Shown: positions 8,301 to 17,589, counted from the stretch's first letter. The stretch: 64,000 nucleotides of DNA from Bacteroidetes bacterium RIFCSPLOWO2_12_FULL_37_12 (GCA_001769655.1 MEPC01000038.1:155842-219841); one strand, 5' to 3'. Numbers and translations: made by a program. The notes: generated by a model not told the origin, from the sequence alone.

Positions 8301-8635
8301 AGAAAAGTAGGCAGGAAGCAGTAGCAGTAAGCAGGAGGAATTTATTGCAAAACAGTGGCATCATGCTTGGTCTCTTGTTACTCGGTTCTGCCCTCTTGCT
8401 ACTGGCACGTTTCCATATACCGCTATGGTTGTTGGAGGGCATTGTATTCTTCTTCTTCCTGCTCAGCTTTGAATTTATACTCGTCCTTATTAACCCTTAC
8501 ATTGATGCGTGGAGCGGAGGAGCACCCGTGTGGAATCTGCTGTTTAATTCGCTGATTGCAGTGGTGATATTTCCGTTGCACAGGTATTTTGAGGGGGTGC
8601 TGAAAAGACGGATTCTCAAAACTGTGAACATTTGA
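5357..8635 (+). CDS. fused double TPR-coiled-coil-membrane protein
   Basis: About 1090 residues from the ATG at 5357, which gives a signal-like N-terminus (MRSIRILSFFFYF...SFAQ); an ATG at 5303 is also in frame. The protein is two copies of one design. Each has six near-identical 40-residue TPR units with the LGNIGxVY signature, a divergent TPR region, a Glu/Lys coiled coil (GGLEQKHIFEM) and three membrane segments ending in FPLHRYFEGVLKRRILKT. There is no kinase, DNA-binding or other output domain. The copies are joined by a charged linker (VEREKGRKGEREKGRMGEWE) encoded by purine-rich repeat DNA. The second copy restarts with a hydrophobic segment like the start of the next gene. Function unknown; a membrane-bound protein-interaction scaffold is likely. 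Confidence 0.85.
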   Translation: MRSIRILSFFFYFTLHYSLFGIHYSFAQTEKTDSLTARLTKSLHDTDRVKSLNALFSEHISSKPEKALEYAQRALELAENTKWKKGIAATLGNVGLVYWNQGDYPKALEYYFRALKIDKELGNKNGIAGHLGNIGIVYWNQGDYPKALNYYFRTLKIGEELGDKKRIAIQLGNIGLVYDEQGNNPKALDYYFRALKINEELGNKNGIAICLGNIGIVYHEQGDYPKALDYYFKAFNMDEELGNKNGIARHLGNIGIVYRNQGDYPKALEYYFKVLKMAEELGNKNSISAILGNIGLLYTKTGNFQKAESYLESALIVSDSIGALFYQKNHHEALTRLYDTTAHIAYRSSNYKSAALLYKSALTHNRKAGMAKDTLFNEEKSKEIGGLEQKHIFEMSAMKKRQAETEKNRQVAVAVSRRNLLQHSGIMLGLLLLGSVLFLLARFHIPLWLLEGIVFFFFLLTFEFILVLLNPYIEKWSGGAPVWNLLFNSLIAVVIFPLHRYFEGVLKRRILKTSPVEREKGRKGEREKGRMGEWENEKTGNQPPATNIVFIFLLTTLVFINSGFDNKVDSLKVELQKDLHDSTQVNTLHALFNQYISISPDTALHYAQQALSLAEKIKWEKGTSNSFHAIGHYYYTQGDYSNALTYWLKVLNAREALNDNNGIAASLGNIGVVYQEQGNFSKALDYYFRALKINEELGNKNSIAIRLGNIGIVYMEQGDYPKALDYYFRALKINEELGNKNSIAIRLGNIGVVYMEQGDYPKALDYYFRALKMDDELGNKNSIAIRLGNIGLVYYYQTDYSKALEYYFRALKMKEVLGNKSEIAITLGNIGIVYKEQGDNPKALEYYFRALKMDQELGNKDGIARHLGNIGSLYIKTGKFQKAESYLDNALSVSDSIGALLYQKDHHEMFTQLHDTTAHLAFQAGNYKEAARRYESALTHNKKAGTAKDTLFNEEKSKEIGGLEQKHIFEMETLKKEQAEAEKSRQEAVAVSRRNLLQNSGIMLGLLLLGSALLLLARFHIPLWLLEGIVFFFFLLSFEFILVLINPYIDAWSGGAPVWNLLFNSLIAVVIFPLHRYFEGVLKRRILKTVNI
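6904..6985. repeat. GGGAGAAA purine-rich low-complexity repeat within coding sequence
   Basis: Tandem GGGAGAAAGGGAGAAA-type units sit exactly between the two TPR/membrane modules, where paralogues elsewhere have a stop codon and intergenic DNA. It stays in frame and encodes a Glu/Arg/Lys/Gly linker. It looks like an intergenic-type repeat read through as coding sequence. Confidence 0.7.
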
Positions 8636-8737
8636 ACATTTGAACAATAGAACATTTGAACAATAGAACATTTGAACAGTAGAAGTAAGAGCTTAAGCTC
8701 CCGTTCAACATTCACTATTCAAATGTTCTGTCGTTCT
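8625..8737. repeat. GAACATTTGAACAATA inverted repeat, copy 1
   Basis: Tandem GAACATTTGAACAATA units are followed by a loop with the palindrome GAGCTTAAGCTC, then the inverse arm (TTCACTATTCAAATGTTCT). It begins in the last codons of the preceding gene and supplies its TGA. A close relative lies at 30.6-30.7 kb. Confidence 0.75.
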
Positions 8738-8803
8738 AAAATCTTTTTTATTTGTTTTATATAAAAATATTTTCACAAATCTGTTTAAGACCAGTATAAC
8801 TTC

Positions 8804-10450
8804 ATGTTCATTTTCCTGCTATCTGCATTTGTGTTAATCAACAGTGGGTTTGATAATAAAATTGACTCGTTGGAACATGCATTGAACAAAACCGAAATGC
8901 ACGATACCACCCGCATAAACACCCTCAACGAGCTCGCATGGGAATTGCGAATTACTGAAAGAGAAAGAGCATCTGAATATTCCAGGCAAGCAATGGTACT
9001 TGCAGAAAAAACAAATTTCAAAAAGGGAATTGAAGCAGTTTACCGGACTCTTGCCAGTTTGAATTATAACCAAGGCAATTATTCGATGGCATTGGAATAC
9101 CATTTCAAAACATTAAAGCTTGCGGAAGAACTCGGCAATAAAACCGAAATAGCGGCAATCCTCGGCAATATAGGACTTGTCTATAAGGAGCAAGCCAACT
9201 TTCCCAACGCATTAAAATATTTTTTCGAGGCACTAAAAAAAGATGAAGAACAAGGAAATAAAAAAGGTATTGCACGTCATCTCGGCAACTTAGGGAATGT
9301 TTATAATACTCAAGCCGACTACCCTAAGGCACTTAGCTATTATTTCCGGTCACTAAAAATGAAAGAGGATTTAGGAGATAAAGAAGAAATTGCAAAAACT
9401 CTCGGGAATATCGGAGCAGTTTATTTAAACCAATTAAACCATTCCAAAGCACTGAAATATTATTTCCGTGCGCTGAAAATTGGAGAAGAACTCGGTGATA
9501 AAAAAGGAATTGCCTTGCGTCTCGGAAACATCGGGATTGTGTATTATGATCAAGCCGACTATACTAAAGCTATTGACTATTATTTCAGAGCGCTGAAAGT
9601 AGCTGAAGAACTTGGCGATAAAAACAGAATTGCTATCTGGCTTGGGAATATTGGCAATGTCTATAATAAAAAAGCTGTCATTCAGAAAACAGAGGAGGTA
9701 AGGGCATCCCTGTTTAAGAAAGCAGTTGAGTATTATTTAAAGGCGTTGGAAATGGACGAAGATCTTGCCGCAAAAAATTTAATTGTCATAAATCTGGGAA
9801 ACCTGGGTGCGCTTTATATTACAACAGGAAAGTTCAAAGAGGCAGAGGAAATTTTAAAACGCTCTCTCGCAATTGCTGATACCATTGGTTCTTTAGACGA
9901 TATCAGGGTGGGACATCAACACCTTACCCGCCTCTACGACACCACAGGTCGTACCCTACTCGCCTTTGAGCATTACAAAAAATATTGTGCGGCAAAAGAC
10001 AGCATCTTTAATGAAGAAAAAAGTAAGGACATAGGCAAATTGGAGATGCAGCACGAATTAGAAATAGCAGAGTTTGAGCGACAAAAAAGAGCAGAAGAAG
10101 AAACACGTTTAGCAAAAATAGAAAAAGTACGTGAAGATAAAATTGGTTATTCATTCATTCTCATTGCAGTGCTTGCCTTGCTCGGTGGTGTCACTCTGCT
10201 GGTTAGAATTTCCATACCGCAGTCATTATTGCAAATCGCTACTACCGTTCCCTTCTTGCTCCTTTTTGAGACGGTCATCGTATTCATGAATCCCTACATA
10301 GAGCAATTTGCGGCAAACGATCCGGCGTGGAAACTCGGGTCAAACTTTTTGCTTTCACTGGTGATTTATCCGATACACGAAAGAGTGGAGAGGTTTGTGA
10401 GGAGGAGGGTGGGGAGGGTTACGAAAAAAACGCCCACACTATATCGTTGA
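8804..10450 (+). CDS. TPR-coiled-coil-membrane protein, third paralogue
   Basis: 548 residues. It starts MFIFLLSAFVLINSGFDNK, almost the same as the internal restart of the preceding protein, and has a set of 40-residue TPR units (LGNIGxVY signatures). A unit with an ~11-residue insertion (KKAVIQKTEEVR) interrupts the register. Then come a coiled coil (KLEMQHELEIAEFERQKRAEEE), three membrane segments and a basic tail. It is more diverged than the two fused copies and likewise lacks an output domain. Its 3' end overlaps the convergent rseP by 32 bases. Confidence 0.85.
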   Translation: MFIFLLSAFVLINSGFDNKIDSLEHALNKTEMHDTTRINTLNELAWELRITERERASEYSRQAMVLAEKTNFKKGIEAVYRTLASLNYNQGNYSMALEYHFKTLKLAEELGNKTEIAAILGNIGLVYKEQANFPNALKYFFEALKKDEEQGNKKGIARHLGNLGNVYNTQADYPKALSYYFRSLKMKEDLGDKEEIAKTLGNIGAVYLNQLNHSKALKYYFRALKIGEELGDKKGIALRLGNIGIVYYDQADYTKAIDYYFRALKVAEELGDKNRIAIWLGNIGNVYNKKAVIQKTEEVRASLFKKAVEYYLKALEMDEDLAAKNLIVINLGNLGALYITTGKFKEAEEILKRSLAIADTIGSLDDIRVGHQHLTRLYDTTGRTLLAFEHYKKYCAAKDSIFNEEKSKDIGKLEMQHELEIAEFERQKRAEEETRLAKIEKVREDKIGYSFILIAVLALLGGVTLLVRISIPQSLLQIATTVPFLLLFETVIVFMNPYIEQFAANDPAWKLGSNFLLSLVIYPIHERVERFVRRRVGRVTKKTPTLYR

Positions 10451-11744
10451 ACAGTGCAAAGAGCATTAGCGTACCCAGAATAACCATTCCCACCCACTGC
10501 GCTTTTTCGAGAAATTTATCACTGGGACGTTTTCCGGTTACAAATTCGGGCAGAAGAAAAAGTATATGCCCGCCGTCTAATGCGGGAATAGGCAGTACAT
10601 TCATTACAGCAAGCACCATGGAAAGCGAAGCAGTTAAAAGCCAGAATCTGCGCCAATCCCAACTTGCATCAAACACTGAGCCGATGCGGATAAAACTTCC
10701 GAGAGAATTTTTTGCTTTTGTTTCTCCGCGAAAAATTTTTTTTAATCCGTTGTATTGATCACTTATTACGCCAAATGCCTTTTTGGTTCCTAATGTCATT
10801 GCTGTTAAGAGACCAAATTTTGTTGTATTAAAATCCATTAATGGTACCGGTGCAAATCCTATTTTTCCGGCGCTGTCAACTAATACGGTAATTTCCTTCT
10901 TTGACCCTCTTCTTAATATCTCAACTTTAATTTCAGAATTTTTATTCAACATCAATTCTTCTCTGAATTCATGAAACAGAAAAAAATTTTTTCCATTGAT
11001 AACTGTAATTTCATCCTCAGTCATCAATCCCGATTTTTCAGCATTACTTCCAGGCAAAATTTGTCCTACTTTAAATTTAAAAGCAAATGTAAAAACACCT
11101 TGATTGCTGTTCTCGATTATTAAATCGATAAGATTTTCCGGAATTGGCAATTCAAAAATACTGTCCCCGCGTTGAATGGTATATGAGTTTTTAGAGCGAA
11201 GTATGGGAATTCTCAACGCATCCTCAAAACGCTCCAGTTCTTTTCCGTTTACCTTTACTATCTTATCGCCCGATTGAAGTCCAATTTGTTTTCCGATTTC
11301 CAATGCTTCAATGCCATATTTTACATTTTTATTTAGCAGGTATTGTTCTCCCCAATACAAATAAATTCCGGTAAAAATAATGATACCGAGTATGAGGTTC
11401 ATGATAACCCCACCTGAGATAATGATTAACCTTTGCCAGGCAGGTTTTGCGCGGTATTCCCATGACTCTGGAATGGGTTTTAGATTTTTTACATCCATGG
11501 ATTCATCAACCATTCCTGCAATTTTTACATATCCTCCCAACGGAAGCCATCCTACCCCGTATTCTGTATCACCTCTTTTAAAACTGAAAAGTTTAAACTG
11601 GCTTACATCAAAAAAAAGAAAAAATTTTTCTACCCGGGTTTTAAAAATTCTTGCGGGAATAAAATGCCCTAATTCGTGTAGAATCACAAGAATTGAAAGG
11701 CAGGTGATTAGCTGTGATGCCTTGATTAGAATATCCTGAGTCAT
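10419..11744 (-). CDS. rseP: RIP site-2 metalloprotease RseP
   Basis: 441 residues from the ATG at 11744; an in-frame upstream ATG at 11765 adds seven unconvincing residues. The zinc motif HELGH is at residues 23-27 in the first membrane helix, followed by GGYVKIAGM. Tandem PDZ-like regions include IGLQSGDKIVKVNGKELERF and NAEKSGLMTEDEITVINGK (each cut by turns). The third zinc ligand is in the conserved LDGGH near the C-terminus. It is an intramembrane protease that cleaves membrane-tethered regulators such as anti-sigma factors. The common Bacteroidota partner dxr is not adjacent. The tail overlaps a convergent TPR gene. Confidence 0.95.
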   Translation of the reverse strand: MTQDILIKASQLITCLSILVILHELGHFIPARIFKTRVEKFFLFFDVSQFKLFSFKRGDTEYGVGWLPLGGYVKIAGMVDESMDVKNLKPIPESWEYRAKPAWQRLIIISGGVIMNLILGIIIFTGIYLYWGEQYLLNKNVKYGIEALEIGKQIGLQSGDKIVKVNGKELERFEDALRIPILRSKNSYTIQRGDSIFELPIPENLIDLIIENSNQGVFTFAFKFKVGQILPGSNAEKSGLMTEDEITVINGKNFFLFHEFREELMLNKNSEIKVEILRRGSKKEITVLVDSAGKIGFAPVPLMDFNTTKFGLLTAMTLGTKKAFGVISDQYNGLKKIFRGETKAKNSLGSFIRIGSVFDASWDWRRFWLLTASLSMVLAVMNVLPIPALDGGHILFLLPEFVTGKRPSDKFLEKAQWVGMVILGTLMLFALFNDIVWAFFS

Positions 11745-11861
11745 GCAGTTGAATTTGGGTGACAAACTTACATGAAAATTTTGATTTCCACATAAACAGG
11801 ATAAAATACAGAAACATTCTCACACTTTATTAGTATTTTGTTACTTTCCAGTTCAATAAAT

Positions 11862-11930
11862 TCTTAGCCACGAATTACACTACTTAAAAAATAAAATAAC
11901 TAATTCGTATAATTAGTGGTTAAAAAATAA
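11862..11930. repeat. imperfect inverted repeat around AATTCGT/ACGAATT
   Basis: In the 245-base gap upstream of rseP, AGCCACGAATTACAC is followed by TAATTCGTATAATTAGTGG, which can fold back. The words (CCACGAATTACAC, AGTGGTTAAAAAAT) resemble the ACAGATTACACGGATTAAT type seen again at 43.1 kb. No gene was found in the gap. Confidence 0.4.
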
Positions 11931-11989
11931 ACCGACCGAGCAGTAAAGAAAACAGTAGAAATTGCAGGTATTCAATAAAAATAAGGGCT

Positions 11990-12997
11990 TTATTTTTCTC
12001 TATACGATTTTATGATTTCCAATACATAATCCGTATATTTTGCCAATGCTTCCAAAGAGGTTTTTTTGTAAGCATCTCTGTTTGCTGTCAAAACGAATGT
12101 CCCCATCTGGATTTGCCCTCCGAATATTTTTCCCCTCGTTTGTGCAAATGCTGATTTATCAGCAAATTTAGGTGACTTCTCGTCATACTTTTCAGTGAGA
12201 GCTTCATATGTTGCCGTTACCGGTTTTGCCTGTATAAATTGTGCAGACAGATATTTTTTTGTTCCGAGCACTAAGCCACCGGTAGTTATGGGACCACCCA
12301 ATTGCCGTCCTTCGTGATAAACATCGCTCGTGATTTTTATCATGGGTAGAGCACTGGCTGTATAGTTGTATCCAACTTCCCCGCCAGCATTGATTTTTGT
12401 TTTTGTGCCTTCGGTTTCAAACTGTACAAAGTCAACTGTGAGTCGAAGTGTAGCCGCGCCTCCTTCATTGTCCTGCGCGAATTTGAAAATTTTCATTCCA
12501 CCCTGATAAAAGAAAGGCATGTTGTCGTTGGTATAAACATGTGCCGTACCAAAATCCTTGTCGTTAAAATTTCTTTCCGCCGGTTCTTCAAGAAATTTTT
12601 TATAGGTTTTTCCCTCCATCACTTTTGCAAAATCTATTATTGTGATTCCTGTTTCTTTCATTTTTGCTAAAAAAATTTGTGTGAACTCATTGGTAATTTC
12701 CTGGCACAACAATGAATCCACTCCCGAAAGAATCGCATAAGTCGGCGCTTCTACCACCTGGTCCTTGTCCAATGCAGTTCTGCCTTTTACGGTGATGTAT
12801 CGTTGCACGGAAGCTGTCCTGAATTTGAGGGCAATGTATGGAAATGCCTGTGGGTCGGGTTCTTTTAAGACCTTTTTATCTACGTTCTGAACTCCGCCCG
12901 GAACATTGAGATATTCCTGTGCTTCTTTTAATTTGTCCTGTGCCGTTGCAGTAATAATGGTTACTGCCAAAAAGAGCGTGCTGATTGTTTGCTTCAT
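11990..12997 (-). CDS. exported protein of unknown function
   Basis: 335 residues from the ATG at 12997, which gives a signal peptide (MKQTISTLFLAVTIITATAQ); an ATG at 13009 is also in frame. The mature part has no motif I recognise. It reads as mixed alpha/beta with Gly/Thr-rich strands (GGEVGYNYTASALPMIKI, GGPITTGGLVLGTKKYLSA) and no sorting domain. It follows a secreted T9SS cargo on the same strand by 27 bases, so the two may be cotranscribed. A periplasmic or outer-membrane-associated location is likely. Confidence 0.7.
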   Translation of the reverse strand: MKQTISTLFLAVTIITATAQDKLKEAQEYLNVPGGVQNVDKKVLKEPDPQAFPYIALKFRTASVQRYITVKGRTALDKDQVVEAPTYAILSGVDSLLCQEITNEFTQIFLAKMKETGITIIDFAKVMEGKTYKKFLEEPAERNFNDKDFGTAHVYTNDNMPFFYQGGMKIFKFAQDNEGGAATLRLTVDFVQFETEGTKTKINAGGEVGYNYTASALPMIKITSDVYHEGRQLGGPITTGGLVLGTKKYLSAQFIQAKPVTATYEALTEKYDEKSPKFADKSAFAQTRGKIFGGQIQMGTFVLTANRDAYKKTSLEALAKYTDYVLEIIKSYREK

Positions 12998-13024
12998 AAA
13001 AAATTGCATTTTATTATTGGTTAA

Positions 13025-14305
13025 TTATTCTTTGATAAATTTTAATGCCTTCTGTTTCCCTTTTTTCTGCATATTCATAAAATAAATCCCTGACGGAAAT
13101 TTTTGTATGGAAAAAATTATTTGCCGTCTGGTGATTTTTTCTTTCTGCATCACTTGTCCCAGAGAATTGTAAATAGTATATTCGCCACCGAGCATCTCTT
13201 CGTGTACCCGTAAATAGATTTCAAAAACTGCAGAATTAGGAAAAATATTTGATTCTTCATCCATAGAAACTTCCCTCCATCCTGTTCCACCACTGCTAAG
13301 GGTATATAGCGTTGAATTAACACCCGCAAAAATTTTTCCCCATGTAGAATAAATCATTTGAGTCGGTGATGGCAAGCCAACAATAAATGGTGAGAAAGTA
13401 ACACCTTTGTCAATAGAACGGTAAATCTGGTTACTCTTGCCGAAATACACATTCAGCGATTCATCAATACCCCAGTTATGTTGTCCCAATTCTTTAAAAT
13501 TTTGTATGCTCTTTAATATCCAAGTATTGCCATAATCACTGGAATAGAAAAAAGCATCGTATTCATCCGTTCCGTTGTTTTTAAGCACATTTCCCATTGC
13601 GAAACAATCACTTCCCACACAATCAATATTGTCAAACTCTTCCACCGAATCAGTTGCATAACTATAGACCAGGTTCCAGGTTGCCCCTTCATCCAAGCTT
13701 TTATATGTACCTGCCATGTCAAAAGTTACAACACCCCCGTTTACCTGTGTTTCCACTCTTGCAAAAACACCGCCATCGGGTGACATGCCCACAAGATTGC
13801 AACCGTATGGACTGGAAAATACGGACGTGAATGTAGTACCGTCGTTAATAGAGTTGTATAGTGTATCCTTTCCACCTTTTGCATTTTTCTTCCTGTAATA
13901 CAGCACGCCTGTAGTGGAATACATCATTGCGTCGCTGTAAGAAAAAGTGCCGTAATTGGAGCCAATGGTTGTTTGAACAGAGTCCATTTTTCTTACCCAC
14001 CATGGAGCGCCAAAACCATTGTAGGCACGATAGACAAGAGCGCCATTTGTTTTACTTACCTGCACCATTTCGCGTGGGTAACCTAATCCTGCATAATAGG
14101 ACGAATCAAGCATGGATTGCGAAGAATAACCGCAGATTAACAGTTTGTTGGTTGTGCTAAAAATGAAAACAGTGTCTTGTCCATAAACTGAACCAATGCA
14201 TTGTACACCGCCCGTTTTTACCTTAGTAGAATCAAATGTCGTCCATTGCGCTGATACTGTCATAACATAGTTTAAAAGTACCAGCAAGAGTAAATTTTTT
14301 TTCAT
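13025..14305 (-). CDS. secreted BNR/sialidase-like beta-propeller with T9SS sorting domain
   Basis: 426 residues. Signal peptide MKKNLLLLVLLNYVMTVSAQ. The body has repeated Asp-box-like motifs of BNR/photosystem-assembly-like propellers (SLDEGATWNLVYS, SSDYGNTWILKS, SIDKGVTFSPF). The C-terminus is a Por-type sorting domain (SIQKFPSGIYFMNMQKKGKQ). No sialidase catalytic residues are evident, so it is probably a binding or structural propeller exported by the type IX system. It heads a two-gene unit divergent from the histidine kinase. Confidence 0.8.
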   Translation of the reverse strand: MKKNLLLLVLLNYVMTVSAQWTTFDSTKVKTGGVQCIGSVYGQDTVFIFSTTNKLLICGYSSQSMLDSSYYAGLGYPREMVQVSKTNGALVYRAYNGFGAPWWVRKMDSVQTTIGSNYGTFSYSDAMMYSTTGVLYYRKKNAKGGKDTLYNSINDGTTFTSVFSSPYGCNLVGMSPDGGVFARVETQVNGGVVTFDMAGTYKSLDEGATWNLVYSYATDSVEEFDNIDCVGSDCFAMGNVLKNNGTDEYDAFFYSSDYGNTWILKSIQNFKELGQHNWGIDESLNVYFGKSNQIYRSIDKGVTFSPFIVGLPSPTQMIYSTWGKIFAGVNSTLYTLSSGGTGWREVSMDEESNIFPNSAVFEIYLRVHEEMLGGEYTIYNSLGQVMQKEKITRRQIIFSIQKFPSGIYFMNMQKKGKQKALKFIKE

Positions 14306-14415
14306 TTTCGTTTGTTATTGGTTAACTAACTTATTACGGTACAAAGGTTTTGCTTTCGGTAATGTTGTACAATAAGGCATTTGTCGTATTTTCGCTTTCC
14401 ATTTCAGCTTTAGGA

Positions 14416-17400
14416 ATGAAAATAAATATTTTTCAAAAGGTAAAATCTATGCTTCATCCACTCACTGCGGGAATTATTAAGCAATCTCCCTCCATTCATA
14501 GATTAACCGGATCGTGCTTCTTACACACTAAAAAATTCTTTTTCAAATTCTTTTTCTCCATTATATTTTTTCTTCTTTCGTTATCCTTATTTTCTCAGTA
14601 CCGCATCAAACACATAGGGCTGGAACAAGGGCTGTCACAAAGCTCTGTTCATTGCATATTCAAGGACACTGATGGCTTGATGTGGTTCGGCACGCAGGAC
14701 GGGCTTAATCGCTTTGACGGATACTCTTTCAAAATTTTCCATCATGACAAAAACGACTCTACCACAATTTCCGATGATTTTGTTTTAGAAATTATTGAAG
14801 ACAACACAAACAACTTATGGGTATGTACTAGAAATGGATTAAACCGGTTTGATAAAAAAACGGAAACATTCACCCGCATTTTTTTAGAAGGCATGGATAA
14901 AAATTATTATCACAACATATTTAGAAGTTTTTTTAAAGATAATAACGGCGACCTCGTTTTCCATTCGGTTGGAAAAACCGGTATTGCCTTGATTGGTGAT
15001 GACGGAAATTTTCAAATCAAATCCGAACCTTCGCAATTCTGGAAACATGATATTTTTTGTTACGACAGTAACGGGAATATTTTTATCAGCGATTCACTCG
15101 GTATTTGGTTTTACGAATACAAGAATAATTCATACGCAAAGCCAAAAGAATTATTTCTTCCGGCAATAACAAATTTACATGTTACCGCAATGACGGTCAG
15201 CAATAAAAATCAGTTGTGGGTTGGGGAAAAAAACAAGTTGCATGTAATCAACATTGAAAATAAAAAGCATCAAACACTCTCCCTTCCCCTTGAACTGATA
15301 CAAAGAATAAGTGAATCTCACGATGGAAATTACTGGGTTGGTGGAGAAAACGGCATTTGTGTTTTGGATTCACAGCTTAATAGTATCACACTATTGAAAA
15401 ATTCTCCCGAAGATGAAAAAGATTTGACCTCTTATTCCTTTACACAGATATATCACGACCGTAATGGTTTGGTCTGGCTTGGCACAAGTGACAATGGTCT
15501 TTCAGTATTTAATCCACAAAAAATTTTCACGACATTTAAAATGAAAAAAAATGATAAAAACTCATTGTCTGATAATAGTGTCTGGTCAATTTTTCAAAAT
15601 GGTAAACGACTTTTTATCGGGACAAATTCCGGATTGAATGTTTTTTTCCTGAACTCAGAAAATTTTTTCAACTACAAAAAATTTGAAGACAACATTCTTT
15701 CAAAACAAATCTTACCCTATGAACTTCTTGCTTTCAACACAAGGGCAATTACAATAGACAAAAGCGAAAATATATGGATAGGTGGGAGCAAAGGGATTAT
15801 GGTGTTGGATTTAAGCGGAAAAATCCTAAAAACTTTTACAACTGAAAATTCCGGGTTAAGCCACAACAACATTTTTCATCTTCTTACAACAAAAGACGGA
15901 AGTATCTGGATTTCCACTCCGTTTTGCCTAAACCGTTACAATCCGAAAACAAATAGTTTTGAAATATATAAGAATGACAGCAGTAATAATTCTCTTCCCG
16001 TAAATTACATTATAAGCACAATGGAAGATCAGGGCGGAATACTCTGGATTTCCACTTCCAATGGATTATCACTTTTTAATCCAAATACAAAAGTTTTTAA
16101 AAATCATCTCTCGGAATACAACAGCAAAAAAAGTTTAAGTTACAACATCGTCAGTTCGGTTCTGGAAGATAAAAGAGGGCGGATATGGGTTTCTACGCTT
16201 GGCGGAGGCATTAACTTTTTTGACAGGGAAAAAGAAATTTTTACATCTTACACAACTGCAGATGGTCTGTTAAACAATGTCATTTACGGAATTGTGGAAG
16301 ATGAAAAAGGAACCTTGTGGATGAGCAGTAATCGCGGGATTTCTTCATTCAATCCCGATACAAAAGTTTTCTCAAATTACAATGTCAATGATGGAATTGT
16401 ATCCAACGAATTTTCACAAAATTCTTTTTTTAAAAATGATAACGGGGAAATATTTTTCGGTTCTCCTGAAGGATTGCTCATATTCAACCCTGATGAACTC
16501 ATTGAGCAAAATATACTTCCGAAGCTGGTGCTGACAGGTGTTTCTGTGAATTACAGAAAAATCATTCCTTATGAAATTGCCAGAAAAAAATCGATTGACC
16601 TTTTTTACGGCGACAAAACTATTTCGTTTGAATTTGCGGAACCGGATTTTATCAATGCCGAAAAAATTTCATATTCCTTTCTACTGGAAGGATTCAATAA
16701 AAAATGGGTGGAAGTGAATTCCGGCCAGCGAATAGCTACTTTCACCAATCTTCCTTACAGAAAATTTAAGTTCAAGGTCAGAACAAAAAAGAATAACAAC
16801 AGGTGGTCTGAACCTGCTTTGAACATCACAGTTAATGTCATTCCACCGTTCTGGATGAGAGGATGGTTTATTACCACAGGCGCGTTTTTTTTTCTTTTGA
16901 TACTGATTTTCACCGTGAAATTTTTTTCACAGAGAAAACTGCGGAAGAAGTTGCGTGAAATAGAATTGCAGAGAAAAATACAAATGGAACGGGAAAGAAT
17001 TTCCCGTGATTTGCATGATAATGTCGGCTCACATCTGACCTACATTGTTACTTCATTGGACAATATTTCACACAAACTGGAAAAGGGAGAAAAGGGAATT
17101 TCTGAAGAAAAAATTTCGTCCTTGTCTGATTTTTCAAGAGAAACCATCCAACAGTTGCGGGAAACCATCTGGGCGATCAACAAGGAATCTATCTTGCTTT
17201 CCGAATTAAAAGACAAGGTGAATGATCATTTTTTAAAAATACACGATTTGACTGAGCACATCAATTTTTCCGTTGAAATGGAAAGTGAAAATAACAACGA
17301 GTTGAAACCTTCCACTGCTATTCATCTTTTCCGAATTGTACAGGAAGCGGTAAATAATTGCGTTAAACATTCCGGAGCTAAAACTATTTCAGTTAAGATT

Positions 17401-17589
17401 TCAACGATGGGAAACTATTTGACTATAATTATTGCTGATGATGGAAAAGGGATTGTTCAAACTGAAAACGGCAACAACCATTGTGGTTTGGAGAATATGA
17501 AGATACGAATGAAAGAAATCGGTGGTGTATTTGCATTAAATTCAAAGGATGGAGTGGGGACAGAGGTAATTATTTCTCTATGTTTGTAA
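14416..17589 (+). CDS. two-component-propeller sensor histidine kinase
   Basis: About 1057 residues. The start is uncertain: a TTG at 14350 and ATGs at 14362, 14416 and 14449 are in frame, all upstream of the hydrophobic export signal ending SLFSQ. The periplasmic part is two seven-bladed reg_prop propellers (GLMWFGTQDGLNRFDGYSF, GILWISTSNGLSLFNP). A Y_Y_Y domain (YSFLLEGFNKKWVEV) and one membrane helix follow. The cytoplasmic part is a HisKA_3 dimerisation domain with RDLHDNVGSHL and an HATPase (EAVNNCVKH, DDGKGI). It is BvgS-like only in topology and carries no receiver domain. Its partner regulator follows after 52 bases. Confidence 0.92.
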   Translation: MKINIFQKVKSMLHPLTAGIIKQSPSIHRLTGSCFLHTKKFFFKFFFSIIFFLLSLSLFSQYRIKHIGLEQGLSQSSVHCIFKDTDGLMWFGTQDGLNRFDGYSFKIFHHDKNDSTTISDDFVLEIIEDNTNNLWVCTRNGLNRFDKKTETFTRIFLEGMDKNYYHNIFRSFFKDNNGDLVFHSVGKTGIALIGDDGNFQIKSEPSQFWKHDIFCYDSNGNIFISDSLGIWFYEYKNNSYAKPKELFLPAITNLHVTAMTVSNKNQLWVGEKNKLHVINIENKKHQTLSLPLELIQRISESHDGNYWVGGENGICVLDSQLNSITLLKNSPEDEKDLTSYSFTQIYHDRNGLVWLGTSDNGLSVFNPQKIFTTFKMKKNDKNSLSDNSVWSIFQNGKRLFIGTNSGLNVFFLNSENFFNYKKFEDNILSKQILPYELLAFNTRAITIDKSENIWIGGSKGIMVLDLSGKILKTFTTENSGLSHNNIFHLLTTKDGSIWISTPFCLNRYNPKTNSFEIYKNDSSNNSLPVNYIISTMEDQGGILWISTSNGLSLFNPNTKVFKNHLSEYNSKKSLSYNIVSSVLEDKRGRIWVSTLGGGINFFDREKEIFTSYTTADGLLNNVIYGIVEDEKGTLWMSSNRGISSFNPDTKVFSNYNVNDGIVSNEFSQNSFFKNDNGEIFFGSPEGLLIFNPDELIEQNILPKLVLTGVSVNYRKIIPYEIARKKSIDLFYGDKTISFEFAEPDFINAEKISYSFLLEGFNKKWVEVNSGQRIATFTNLPYRKFKFKVRTKKNNNRWSEPALNITVNVIPPFWMRGWFITTGAFFFLLILIFTVKFFSQRKLRKKLREIELQRKIQMERERISRDLHDNVGSHLTYIVTSLDNISHKLEKGEKGISEEKISSLSDFSRETIQQLRETIWAINKESILLSELKDKVNDHFLKIHDLTEHINFSVEMESENNNELKPSTAIHLFRIVQEAVNNCVKHSGAKTISVKISTMGNYLTIIIADDGKGIVQTENGNNHCGLENMKIRMKEIGGVFALNSKDGVGTEVIISLCL

